Below are positions 1 through 13,600 of a stretch of 64,000 nucleotides of DNA, in pieces. Positions within the stretch are counted from its first letter, which is position 1, and each line of letters starts with the position of its first letter. The translations under genes and the position numbers were made by a program. The stretch covers positions 93,213,991-93,277,990 of the forward strand of contig OZ035961.1 of assembly GCA_964034945.1 (NCBI GenBank), read 5' to 3'. The notes beneath the pieces were generated by a model, which was not told the DNA's origin, did not search any database, and saw only the letters and a list, made by a program, of their open reading frames with translations. The stretch comes from Chrysopilus asiliformis. Its lineage: Eukaryota; Arthropoda; Insecta; Diptera; Rhagionidae.

Positions 1-1239
1 TGTTTGTTTGTTGTGGTGATTTCCTTTGTGTTTTTATAATAAAAATATTGCCAGGGACAAAAATGAACATTAAAAAGATTTTGTAAAAATTCGATAAATC
101 TATTATTGCTCGATCAAATAAAAATACACAAAGTATAAAGCTATTAAGCTCGTTGATTAGATTTCGAACAACAACAAAAACAAAAAATTCTGCAGTTTAC
201 CCAAAGAAACAATTCTGATTGGGATCATTATTAAATCGTATTTTGATCCGATCACTAAAATATTTATTCCATATAATAATCTTTTTAGTATCAAAATTTT
301 TCTTTTCATTAATCATTAATTTAAATCTCTAAGAAGCGACGCACTTATTATTTGCTACAGAGGCCTTCGCTTTCACGTCTTCATTTTTTGTTTGCTGTTT
401 GCTAATTGAACACCACGTAAATTGCAAGAATAACATCAATTATTATTATTTAATATATCAGTGTATAAAGTTTCATTTTCGGTAACAAGCGATTAAATTT
501 AGTAATGCTACGTTGCGTTTATTCATTTTTTTTTGCTTAAAAAGAAATACATAGAGAAAAACTAATAATTGATACTCAAACAGAAAAAAAAACAAATGAA
601 AAAAAGTACTAAAAACGGATTAAAATGTTGTAATTTAAGATAATTAAAGTACAGAAAAACATACAAAAAGAAAATGATTTCTAGAATATACAAAAATACT
701 AAGAAATATAAATAAAAAATATTTTTTTTTCGTTTTTTTTTCATTGATTGTTTTTATAATATAATAATTCATGCGATTAACTATCATATATAAAATAATT
801 TAAAACATATTTTTCTTGTCTTGCGTACAAATAATAGAAGAAATAATAAGTTTTGTAGTAATACGGAGGTGATACAAGAAAAACCTCCATAAATGACTGA
901 CAACTCACAAAAAAAAGTTTAAAAAAAATGATAAAACACAATTTCTTTTTTAATAATAATAAAAATATGCATTACTTGGTTTTAAATAATTTCCTTCCTT
1001 CCTTCCTAAATATATTATGCATACGTTTTTCTTTCTAAATTCTTATGTTTGTTCAGATTTAACTGAAATTACATTCAAAATCAATTACATTTCATTACTT
1101 TAGCGTTCCATCTATAAATTAAAAAATACAAACAATTCCTTTGTGAACAGTGTTAAATAATAGTTTTTTTTTTCATTATATTAGAAAAAAAAGTTATATT
1201 CGATCGCTTTAATTTCTGAGTTTGTTTATTACTGTCTTT
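1..1239 (-). other. 3'UTR and downstream AT-rich sequence of the phosphatase gene
   Basis: Very AT-rich, without a credible ORF. Minus-strand AATAAA signals occur at 1225-1230 and again near 517-522 and 262-267, so several poly(A) sites are possible and a long 3'UTR cannot be excluded. There is a short TTCC microsatellite at ~990-1007. Nothing marks the end of the transcript directly. Confidence 0.5.
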
Positions 1240-1617
1240 TTAGTCCTTTTTCGGCTCGGCGGACAGCGAACCATTCAGCTTAATTTCGACATTAACACCC
1301 TCGACCGTTCCATTCATTTTGTAGCCCTCTGGAGCCCTGATTGGACCTGGTGATTTTGTTACCGGAGCCTTTTTAGCTGCCGCTGCTGCCTTCGAGGCGG
1401 ATGTTGGAGTTTTTGCCGGTGATCGCTTTGCGAGCGGTTTCGTTGCGGAAGTGGTCAGGGTTGAGGTTCTAGTTGGGCCGCCTGATGTTCTTGTCGTTTG
1501 TGTCTTGCTCGTTACGTTTGTTGAAGTTCCTGTTCGTGGCGATGTCGTTGTTACTGTTGTGGTTTTAGTAACTGTCGTTAATCTCTTCGCTGTTGTTGTT
1601 GTGCCTGACGTTGGACT
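1240..1617 (-). CDS. Terminal tail exon with stop codon
   Basis: A 378-nt exon (125 codons plus TAA) after acceptor TACTTTTAG, phase 0. It begins SPTSGTTTTAKRLTT, runs through Thr/Lys/Pro/Ala-rich sequence with Lys-Ser-Pro and Lys-Thr-Pro units (KRSPAKTPTSASKAAA, KAPVTKSPGPIRAPEG), and ends GVNVEIKLNGSLSAEPKKD. The short VNVEIKLNGS stretch is the only part that looks like a beta-strand. The other AG two bases downstream would give a frame that stops after 17 codons, so the first AG was chosen. AATAAA lies at 1225-1230 (minus strand), ten nt past the stop. Confidence 0.82.
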   Translation of the reverse strand, partial: SPTSGTTTTAKRLTTVTKTTTVTTTSPRTGTSTNVTSKTQTTRTSGGPTRTSTLTTSATKPLAKRSPAKTPTSASKAAAAAKKAPVTKSPGPIRAPEGYKMNGTVEGVNVEIKLNGSLSAEPKKD

Positions 1618-4600
1618 CTAAAAGTACACGAATTCGATTATTATACAGAGAATGATGTAAGAAACTGAAACTTCCAAGACATTGGGTTAGGGAATTAGGA
1701 CGTAATTCTTTCGATTGGTGCATTAGTTCATTCTCTTGTTGAAAATAATCCATTTTGCCAATGAAGAACGCATGCAACCACATTAGTTTTTGTAAAGGGT
1801 GTTTTTTTTTAGACGTGTGGTTTTCAAGAAGAAATAAAACGCATATAATTTAATGTTATGGCCAAGAGTTTAGCTTTATTATAAAGATAAGGGTTTGCCA
1901 TTATGTTTTAAAAATGATTTCGGGCAAGTGCCCGCCGCGGCTGGCTCGAATAAATTCCAGCCGAGAGGCCCAATTTTCGACCACTTTTTGCAGCAATTAG
2001 GGCCGTATGTCAGCAATAACGCGCCGAATATTCTCTTCCAAGGCGTCAATCGTCTCGGGCTTATCTGCGTAGACAAGCGACTTCACATAACCCCACAAAA
2101 AATAGTCCAGCGGTGTTAAATCGCACGATCTTGGAGGCCACGCCACAGGCCCACGACGCGAGATAATGCGCTCACCGAAAGTTTCCTTCAATAAATTGAT
2201 TGTTTCGTTGGCTGTATGGCATGTAGCGCCGTCTTGTTGGAACCAAAGGTCGTCCACATCAACATCCTCCAATTCAGGCACGAAAAAGTCATTAATCATG
2301 GCTCTATAGCGTTCTCCATTGACTGTAACATTATGGCCGGCTTCATTTTTGAAGAAATATGGACCAATGAGAGCACACCAAACACACCAAACAGTGACTT
2401 TTTGAGGATGTAACGGCGTCTGAAGAATGGATTGTGGATTACCATCCCTCCAAATGCGACAATCTTGCTTATTGACGTACCCATTCAACCAAAAGTGAGC
2501 TTAATCGCTGAACAAAATTTTCTTGTGAAAATCGGTGGCCATCTCGTTTTGGGCCCATTCACCGAACGTGCGACGCGATGGTCGTTTGACGAAATGGCAA
2601 ACCAAACTGAGCATAAATCAAGTGACAACTGTCAAAAAGACCAACTCCGAAAAAAGTAGTGCCAGATTTAAAACCACACGTCTAAAAAACACCCTTTTTT
2701 CGATGCATCTGTCCATGTTGTTGCCAATTGACAGGCCTCGAACCAATCTTTTAAAAGTTAATATTAAATTTATTTCAATTTCAACCTTTAATAAATCAAA
2801 ATTGCGGCGCAGGGTTTCATGAAGATGATTTTTGCCTATTTTTACTCTATTAGTATAATTCACAAATAGTGAAGCTAATTTGTAATTGACTTAGATAGAG
2901 AAATTTAAACTTTCCACCCTCATCTACATCCTCCGAGGTCAGGTCAGTGACAGAGATCTATGGCGTTACAATGACGAGAACCAGCCATTCGATTCTTGGG
3001 ATAGAAACTTGATTTATTCCCTATCAACAAATTTTCCAGGTCATTTTTTCCATTCAAATTCAATTTTATTGTGGCCAGGAGAAAAATAGTATTTGAAAAG
3101 AAATGGTATTCCAACATGACTTGCAGTCCGAAATTATTCAAAGCAAAATATAGAGTTTCTTATTTTGCTTTTAAAATTAGCTTACAAAAGTAAAAAAAAA
3201 AGCGAAATTTAGCTTCGGCCAAAATCTGACCTACTGTTAGACTCTACTTGCATATGAAGTTTTTTACTTTCTTCTACGGAGTATAATGTATTCATGAAAA
3301 ACTTCGACCTCTTAATTTTGCCTAAAAAACATTTCCCGATCACTCCTGAGTCGATTGGAGTCATATTTAAAAAATGTCTTTCTGTCTGTCAGTCTGTGTA
3401 CAAGATTTCTCAAAAACTAATAGAGCTAGCGCCATGAAATTTTATAGGCATGTTGGGTCCTGAAATGGGACGATCCTATCAACTTTTGGTGGAAATACGT
3501 TAACCGGAAGTATTCAAAATGGCGGTTTTTCAAAAATCGCTATTTCGTTTTTCTCGATTTACTCCCAAACTACGGGTTTTTTAGTGGCCTTAAGTATGAC
3601 AAAACTTGGAGAAAATAAAATTTCCCACACTTTTGTCTTTAGCTATAACTCGATATCTCAACCTGTTATCGAGATAAACCGTTATTTCCAAAAAAACAGT
3701 TTTTTGCGATTATCTCGAAAACTAACGGGTTTTTGCTGACTGAATGTATGAAGTGAATTAATGAGAATGGCATTCTGCACAATTTTGTCTCTTACCGTTA
3801 TCCGTTATCTTTTACCGTTATTGAGATATTTTCATTAATATGTAAAAAATCATGTTTGCGAATAATTTGCAAACTAACGGTTTTTCGACAAATCAGTTAA
3901 AAGAATAATTAAAGATGTTAACATTTTCTACATTTTTGCCATTTACCGTAAATTGATATCTTTTACCGTTCTCAAGTTATCTCAAATTTTGTATGTTTTT
4001 GATATTTTTGAATAAACCAAGAATTTATTGGGAGGTCGTCGACAACGCGACAGGGCTCTAGCGTAAATTGCGCAGGGTCGTAGATTTTGTAGAAGAAAGT
4101 TTTGTGTTGACCACAACTGATATTTTTTACTTGTTTCGGCGTTTAAACAAATCTATAATCGCAAGCCGTATAAAAACAAGGCTTTTTTATGTGTATTTTT
4201 ATAAATTTTATTTGCTGTTTTTTTTGGAGAACGTCCTAAGTTTTATAGAAAAAGCAAAGCAAGTATAATAAACCCCTCGCTAACAAACAGTTTTAGGTTA
4301 AATCCACATAAAATTTTAGGTTAAGTTTTCGTCCAGCTGCTATTCTACTTGAAAGGTAGGAATAGCTCAATCATTTTTCTTTCCAGCCCACATGAAAGGT
4401 GTATACCTTGATTTATTCAATTTATAATCTCGTAACCAATCTATACAATAAGTCCTTAAAATGAATTCAAAGAGCGATCTTCCGACACCATTTTTTTTAA
4501 ATAAATGAACAAAATTAAAATAATATCATCTTACAAACAGTTCCATAATTTGCTATTTAACACAAATACATTAAGCAGTGTTGATTTCTATACAGTAATC

Positions 4601-7600
4601 CCTCCAACTGCGCGGTTTCGCAAATGCGCGGTTAAGTTTTTAATACCAAAATTTCGAACTGCGCGGTTTTTTTTTCAAAATTTTCGTTTAAAAAAACATG
4701 TTCCTCACCCCAAAATTTCATACAAAGTAGGGTTCACAGTGCGTAATTTCGGTTTGCGCGGTCTTTTTGTGAAACGTATCTACCGCGCAGTTGGAGGGAT
4801 TACTGTATCTGTAACTCGGAAGTATATCCATTTCCCTAACTTTAAAGGAGAGCAGTTTGAACAATTCCACGTTCTTTTAGTATTCCTCTAAATAAAAGTG
4901 GTCTTGATGTTATTTTAAAAGCATGTAACTCCCCTTATAATTGGTATAGGACTATACCTCCGGACAAAGCACAGAAAAAGTTATATACGAATGTGTAAAA
5001 AATGGACAAAGTGTTCTATACCTCCGAGGTACAGATATTTAGAATAAATTCAACTCTACAGAATGACAGCTCCTATCAGTGGCTGGTAGCCACAAGTTTA
5101 GCAAAGCAGTTGTTCTCAAGAGGCTGCCAACTAGAAACTTAAAATACGCAATTTTTTCTTCTTCTATTGGAATTTCTCGGCTTACAGATCATAAGAACAA
5201 AATGTTATATTATTCTTGTGGATGTTTTCATATTCGAAAAATTCCTATTTGCTCTGAACACAATTTCTACCACCCTTAAAATAAATCATGTTAAATTTGT
5301 AAACTTAATTTTACTAATTTGCAATGCATTACAATAAACAACATAATTTATATTTTACAAATGATTCATCTTCTAAAATTTATTTCTCTTCTTGATTCAT
5401 TCATTCATACATATTCAGACAGTTATGATGATAAATTCATGAAAAAAACTTCTCATCATTCGCATCTCAGTGGGAAAAAGGTCTTTTCTTCATTCGACCC
5501 AACCATATGCAAATTTAGTTTCTTTAAAATTATGAAAAAAACTAATAGTAAATGACATTCGAAAATTTAGAATAATGGAAATCTTTGTTCTACCTTCAGT
5601 GTTTCAGCTTTGCGAAGTGTGGAAGCTAGAGTAGTTCGCGGCGATCCAATCGGTTTAGCTGCAGTTGTCGTTTTTGCACTTGGCGAAAGCGCTGGACGAG
5701 TAGAAGCAGTTGTAGTTCTAGTTGTTGTTGCCAGACTACTGGGAACTGTGCGAGGTCTTTGTGCCGTAGCCGAACCAACGGTTCTCGACGTGACTGTTGT
5801 CCTGGAAATTTATTTAAAAAAAAAACATTTCATAAAAATGAGAAAACATTTCAGAAGGAAAATCCCTTACTTAGTTGATCCAGTCTTGCTAGCAAGTGTT
5901 TTGGCTGCGGCTGGCTTGGCGGCATCCTCGATTTTCGGCTTGACTAATGTTCGTTTGATTGCTGTTGTTGTGGTCGTCTTGGCTTCAACTTTTGGCTTGG
6001 CAGCCGCTGTTGTGGTCGTCGTCGTCTTTGTTGTCCTGGACGATGCCATAGCGGACGGAACTGTTCGCGGCCGTGCGGTAGCAGTAGTACTAGTGGTACT
6101 TGTTTTTGCCTTTAGTGCTGCTGTGGTTGGCTTAGCTTTGTCGCTGCTAGCCGACGTGGCCGATGTTATCCTCTTTGGTGCCGCTGCTGCTGGCGCTTTA
6201 GCTGTTTTCGCTGCACCGGCCGCCGGTTTTTTTGTATCAGGAACTTTAGCTTTGCTCACAGCGACTGCTGCTCCAGCAGCCACAGCAGCGGTTGCAGCGA
6301 CGGCGACGGCCGCTACTTTGCCGAGAATATTCTCTTTAGCTGGTGTTGGTTCTGCTGTCTCTTGTTGTTTGACGATTTCGGTTGGCTTCTCGTCCAAGAA
6401 GACATGATTGTCAACGATCAAGTCTGCAGCGGGTTGAGTTGGCGATGTTGGGATTAGATTTTCGATTATTTGTTGCGGCTCGATTGGACTTGGAGACGTT
6501 GCTACAAGGTTCGAACCTTCGAGGGAATCACAGCTTTGCTCTGGAGATTTCGATACGGGCGATGCGAGCTGATGGACTTCTTCTGGAGCGGCAGCAGAAA
6601 TCAAAGGTTCTGGGCTCCTTGGAATCGATAACTCAGGACTTTTTGGCGGTAGTGATTGAGGTTCAGGGGTCAATGAAATGTGATGTGGTTCAGGACTGGC
6701 TGGAATCGAAATCGGAGATTCTGGAGTAGCTGGAACTGAAAAGTGGTGCTGAGGCTCCGGCGTCGCCGGAACTGAAATTTGTTCAGGTTCTGGGGTTTTA
6801 GGAGCTGACGTCACTGGCTCGGGGGTCTTTGGGGCAGATACAGGAGGCTCGGGAGTTGGTGTTAGTGATTTTGTTATGATCATTGGCTGCTCAGCCAAGA
6901 GATCCCCTTGGACTTGCGCAGAGAGTACTGGTTCATTCACTTTCAAACCAAAATCATTTCCGAAGTGATCATTTTCAGTTGGAGATTGTTGTTTTTCGTG
7001 TTGATCAAATGGATTGAAATTGCCATTCTTCATTGAAAAATCATTTAACAGACTGTCACCGACATTGCTAAACTTTTCCGTCAAGTTGCTTACAATTTCC
7101 GATGTCTTGTCTTGAACGTCCAAGCCAAAATCGGAAATCTTGTGGCCAAATTCATTGCTTAACCCTTCGAAATCATCAACTGGAAGCATCTGGACTTTGT
7201 TCATAAGATCATCGGTTGCTGTTCGCCCGAAAAAGTCTTCTTCACCCTGCATCGATCTTTGCATAATATCATCCCGCATCATGCCAGCGTTTAACATAAA
7301 GTCATCAGGACTTGCCTGTTCCTCCTTCTCTGAACCATGCATAGCTTCTTTCAGATTCATTTCTTGATAGGGCTCCTCCTGTAATGCAACAGAGGTATTG
7401 GATTCATTTGTTGCTTTACTATCATTCGATAAATTTACATCAATTTCCGATGGACGATTCGAGATCTCCGTTACGAAATCATTTTCGTCGGGAACTTTGA
7501 TATTATTCATTGAAATTGCGCCCTTGCGCGGACTCTGCGAGACAACCTCATCGGTGAGGGTCTTTACAGCTGCCAAAGGATCGATAACCGAATCGAAATG

Positions 7601-10600
7601 CAGCGGAGATGATGGTACGAATTCTTTAGCTTCGGGATTCAATTGTGATGACATGTCGTCGTCTTCTTCTTCTTCTTGATTTCCTAGTAAATCGATTGCC
7701 CCACTGTTGGCAATTTCCTGCAATGACAAAGAATTGTTTCTGTATAAGCCCTTGAAATACTTTTTTTGTTGACACGGAGTTTTCTTTTTCTTTTTTTTTC
7801 AAACAATAAACACGCACGGGAATGTTAGGAATGAACGCGAGATAAGCGAGAGAAAACTCGTTTCTCACACGAAAAAAATAACAAAAAAATACATTTATGT
7901 AAACGATATTGATTTTTGTGTCATTTTTAATTTCAATTCGATCAGACTTACGCTTGGTTCCTGCGATCTTTCAAATTCCTTTGGTGTGTCGGCCTTTTCT
8001 AATTCCTGAGACGGTGGAGACTGTGGATGTGGTGGCTGCTGCTGTTGTTCAGCTTCTAATTCTGGTAAAATCTCTTTGAGTGCTTGCTTCTCGGCGTCAC
8101 CTTCTTTTAATCGCATATATCGCCACTCGTCCTCTGATTCATCGCCACTTTCGTGAACAACTGGTGGTACAGACTCTGTCTTCGATTCTGAAAAAAATAT
8201 ATATTTTAAATTTTAATTGATAAAGGAAAAAAATGCTGTGCTACATTAAATAACAGAGCCCACGAAGATCAATTTTCTAAAAAAAAGTAAAATTTCCGGT
8301 CGTCAAAACAAGGTTTAACCAAAGTTTTAATTTTTAGCAGCTAAAACAAATCTTTAGCGGAGGTATCTAAATATGTAGTTACCGCCACTGTATGAGAGCA
8401 GACAAGGGCTTAAAGAAATTGGCAGATAAAGACAGGACTTTTTTTACACAGTGGTACCAGAGGGATACCAAATTTTCTAATCTTTCAGTAATATTTTACG
8501 GTATTTTTGTAAAAACCGAATTTGTTCACCAAGTCACAAATCACGATAATTTTCCACTTTGTATCCCCCCCCCCCCCCTCTCTTTCCTCCTAAGCACACT
8601 TTTTTCCTAATTATTTTAGTATTACATTTTATGCCGCTTTTCGAATTCTAGACGAATGTAACCCAACACCGTCCAATTTTGCCCACGTCCGCTTGACGCC
8701 AAATTTGGTAAATTAAGTCAAATTTTCCAATCTGAGCCCATAATAGATTGGCAGCAGAAATCAAAGGTTCAAGATAAGAAAAGTATAGTGAACGATAAAT
8801 TGGCTCGTGTCAGTGAAAATTTGTAAGGCATAAACCCGACAAATGTTCACAAGAATGTGTATGGCAGGCTCGCGTTGGCTAAGGTCTGCCGAAATGTTTG
8901 CCAAACATTGGGCGCATTCACGGTACTCAACAGTTGAGAGATTACTCATCATAACCACTGATCGGACGCCATTTTTTGTATCGAAAAATTACTGCGATAC
9001 TTTTCTGCTCAACCGATGAGTGTAGAATTTTGACGTTTAATGTATCGAGGCGTTCACGAGAACTCATCGAGATTTACTCAACCGTTGAGTACCGTGAATG
9101 CGCCCATTGATTCGTACGTATTAATCAAGAAAGAAGTGTTCATAAAATACGTTAAGGCAGCGATTTCGAATATTCTTTTTCCTTTCGAATATTCGACCCC
9201 CTTTTTTGAAATTTAGAATTAGAAAAAAAGTTTTCGGTGAAATTTTTGATAGAGAAAATGACACTTTCCAACTTTCACATTTTTAGCTCCCTCTCGTCTA
9301 CAACTATTGACAAGAACAGGGTACTCAATTCCAAAAATTTCCAGGAATCGGTTCTGCAAAGAACGGGTCATCGCTTCCTGTTCTGAGTTCTAAAACCTGG
9401 TATCTGGTTCCAAAAACTCACAGTTCTCAATCTTCACCTAACTTTTTTGCGATTTTTATACCCGTACGGTGAAACCAAAGAGTATATTAGATTTGCCTTA
9501 CCGTTTGTAACGCCAAGATCCCGCCACCACACACAAAAATGAATTACACCAGTGTATTTAGAATGATAAAAAAAAATTGAATTTTGCATGTCCGTCTGTG
9601 GCGCAGATTGCGGGCGCAAGGATTGAGTTACAGACTTGAAATTTTACGCAGATTCGTTTTTCGTAAAATGCGAGGCTAAGTTCGTTAATGGACAAAAATT
9701 GACCATTAGGGGGGGTACCCCCCCATTCGAACGAAAACGTTTTTTGCGAATATCTCAAAAACGGTGCATCTTATCAAAAAAGTGTAAGAAAAGTTATTTA
9801 GGATATGATTCTACACAAAACTCCCATACATCAAAATCCGATTGGAATAAATTTTAAAAAATCTTAATGAAAAGTTTGACTTCAAAGTGGAATTTTGATA
9901 CAACCGTCCGCCGTTCATTTAAATCACCATACGGGTTTTCAATAATTGCCAGATTGGCAATTATAGCTTTTGTTATGTTTTAAATGCAGTTTAATACCGC
10001 TGACACACTGGCGCATTTTATAGATCACGTCTTAAAAGAGAAAAAAACCGAAAATTTATAAAAAAAAACATCAAAATCAGTTGACATTTTCATTTTTTGC
10101 ATAGAATTTTCCATGTAACATACTGGTATCATTTTGTGTGTATTTAGGAAGAGTACAAACTGTAATTGTTGTAATCTATCGGAAAACTATTTCACACAAA
10201 CAAATTGAAAACTCATAGAACTATGAACTTGACAAATTATTGTTTATCACACTCATCACATTCTTATCACGATATGTAAATACAAAAAAAAACTTTTACT
10301 GCCAAAAGATAATCGTGATCTCTACCGAATAGTCGACTGATTGAGCTGTACTTATGCATCAAAGCTCTGGCTGAAACAATAAAAACAAAATCCCGGACGA
10401 TTTCAACATGAGGGGAAAAACAGACTCGAAGTTTTTTAATTCACCATCATACGTCGACTAATTTCAAGTGTAATATCTGATAGAGTAAAGTTAATTTATT
10501 ATTCTATTTCATTTCCTCTCATATAGGGTATACAACTAAGTTTTTATTGAACACGAAATTATATGATAGTAAAAAGCGCTAATCACAATATATGCCTATT

Positions 10601-13600
10601 GGTCGCATACAATTTTATACCAACAATTAACAACTATTTAGCTTTCATTCGCTATTACTAGAATCGATTGAATGCACTGACTCATAAATCAAATCATTAT
10701 TAAACAATAATAAATAGTGCTTATCACAGCCATTATCACCTCTTTTATGAACTGAGACAAATTGTTGTTTTTCAAAACGATGATTTCATTAAGTTTTCAA
10801 ATTTCTCTTATCAGAAACGAATTCTTTTAAGTTGGTGTTGAAGTATAACAGTAGAGTTTGTTTTCTTAGTCGCCTGGAGCGCTTATCATTTTAGTATTTT
10901 GGTATGTTGTGTGGCATTAATATCCAAACAAGGTAAATTCACCTTGACCAAAAATTTATTGCCGAACCAAATTGAGAGACTCGAAACCGCAATGAATCTG
11001 CATTTGCAATAACAGAAAACCCATAAAACGGAAATGTTTTAGTAGAGGTTTTATGTTTTTATTTTAGCAAAAAAAAAAAAAAAAACAAATAAAACCTAAC
11101 AAAATTAAACTGAATAAATTGAAAATTGTCAAGTAATTAAAAATAATAATAGTAATTATTAGCTAGCCGGTGTAGTTGCGATTTGTTTGACAATTTTATG
11201 AGTCATCAGATCTGCCTATGCCTCGTAATATATGAAAGTAAACAAAAAATATTGAGGTAACGAACGAGAATGGCGAAAAAAAATGTGTGTTGTGTTTGAT
11301 GAATCAAATTGGAAGTGCTGTTTTTGAGATTTCCCTAAGAGCTGCCCGGCTAGGGGGGTTGGGTGTGAAATGGAATTTTGCTCTCTACGCGATGAACTGT
11401 GGGAGTTCAGAACAACGTAGAGGCGAGGTACGCAGGTGAACTGAATTGATTTGAACCGATCGAGGGCGTCGGTGTGTGGTGGCTGATCTGGGAAAGTCTG
11501 AAATGCAAAAAAAAAAAAAACGCGAACCAAACTTCTGCCATGTTGATCGAGTTGTTCGCCCGTTTAATGGTAAACCGACGAACGGAGCTGATCTAAGCGA
11601 GTGTGCGCAATGTATCCAAAGGCCCACGAATTTATTTCGGCAAGTGATTGAGACTTCAAATGGTGGGTCCTTCGCAGCAATCACTCTGCCACTTGGACTG
11701 GTTAATTCAATTGCGACACCGTGGGAGGTTATGTGCTCGATTTGTTATTGAATTTCAACCAAGTACTGATGGACGTTGCTGATTACAAATTTCGCTAAAA
11801 TGAAATTAACATAGTTAAACTACGTCCAATCGAAATTGATACAAATATTTAAAATGTCGTCAAGGTGTGAAATGGAAACAAAACAAAAAACAAAACCACA
11901 GTCAATAAATTCGGAATAAATGGAGCTGTAGCTGAGGATGGTTAGGCAAAGCCAAGTGAAATGGAATTGGATTTGATGTTTTTTTTTGGGCCCCTTCACT
12001 TTGTCCATTCTCAGCACCAGCAATTCAGAGCGCCGCGGTTACAGAAATATTTCCTTCGAAAGCACAACGGACCGAGAATAGATTTCGAATTATGTAAAAT
12101 AACTAAAACCAAACTAACACGGGAATTTCAAGAAAACTAAAAAGGGGCGCACTCGCCTGTCTCCTTGACTAGTTTCTCGATTGCTTTCCGTTGGCAGGGC
12201 GAAGTCTATCGATTTTATTGCAATTGTCTGGAATTTACAAAGATTTCCCGACGAATTTTCACCCGAGTCTCGTCTGCCGCGGTGTTTTCTAATTGCTCGA
12301 AATTAAAACTACTACCTTGGACTATCCACAGAGCAGATAAGTTGAAAACCTCTTGAGACGTCGGCGAAAACGCAACAAGCGAAACCTCTCCCACGACGTT
12401 GAAGAACCGGAATGGAAATTGAACTATGATTTCAGTGCAGTCCCAGGCGGATATCGGAAGATATCAGGGTAATCATAAAAATTTACCTGTCTGCTCGAAT
12501 ATTTGTCTTATGTAAATCACAAAGCACGACCAATGTCGCAATTTACACTCCTTGTACGATAAACACTTGAATTTTACAATCTGCAAAAGTCGCAAAGCAA
12601 ATTCGGCTCAATTTCGCAATTAAAATCTCGATGGAAACTTCACGACCTGCCCTAGTTACTCGGTCCAACGGCGAACATAACCTCAACTTTCTTCGGCGTT
12701 TCTCACACACACCAAGGCACTTATGTTTGCATACGAAGTATTCAGCCGCTATTCAGCTATTGGACACTTCTGGGCGGGGAATGTTTTCAACTACATTAAT
12801 GTTTTGAGAAAAACTTATTTAGCAAAAGTTGAGCGGCAAAACTTTTAAACTCTCTAAAGGGTCAGCCACAATGAATGCTTTGTTTTGCTAAGGGCGACGT
12901 TCGTATGGACGTCAAATAAAATGAAAAGGCACAGCGTAGCGCCAATTCAAATATTTAAATTCTTTTACCAAATCAAAATCTTTTTCCAAGAATTTAGACG
13001 AATGTTTTTTTGTGAATTTTGTGGTAGAAATGATCCTGTATCACAAATGACCACAATTGACATTTCGTCAGCTTAAAGTGAAATTGTACTAAGTCCAAAA
13101 TATCGAATTTTACAGAATTTTAATTCTCATTTAAAGAAAACTGATTTTTTTTTGTGGGGAAAAAACCTCCATAAATTTTGGCCTCGGTTTGATTTTTTTC
13201 GGTAAAATTAAAAATTATGTTAAATTCTCGATGGCCAAAAATTTACGAAAACTGTTTTTTCAAGTTGGTAGGTAGTCATTTTTTGTAATTTCCTCAAGAA
13301 ATGTCCAAAATTCGTAAGGATAACTTAATTCTTATAACTTGACTGACCAATTTGTTATTTTTTCCCATTATTCTAGCATTTTGTACTAAACATTTTACGA
13401 TATTATTAGTGTTTATTACACTTACCTTCAATCTTCTTATCAACATTCAATTCCTCATGAAAGTCATCCTCGAACTCTCTCTCAAAATGCTGCTGACCAT
13501 CAACCGCTGGCATTGTGCCCAATTCATCAATATGCTTGTTGTGGTTCTCAATGATATCGTTAAGGAATTCATTACTATTCTTCATTGCGGCTGGCTCTGG

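Noticed and set aside
5610..6407. 265-codon plus-strand open frame
   Set aside because: Shadow of the GC-richer phosphatase tail exons on the opposite strand; Val/Ala-only composition.
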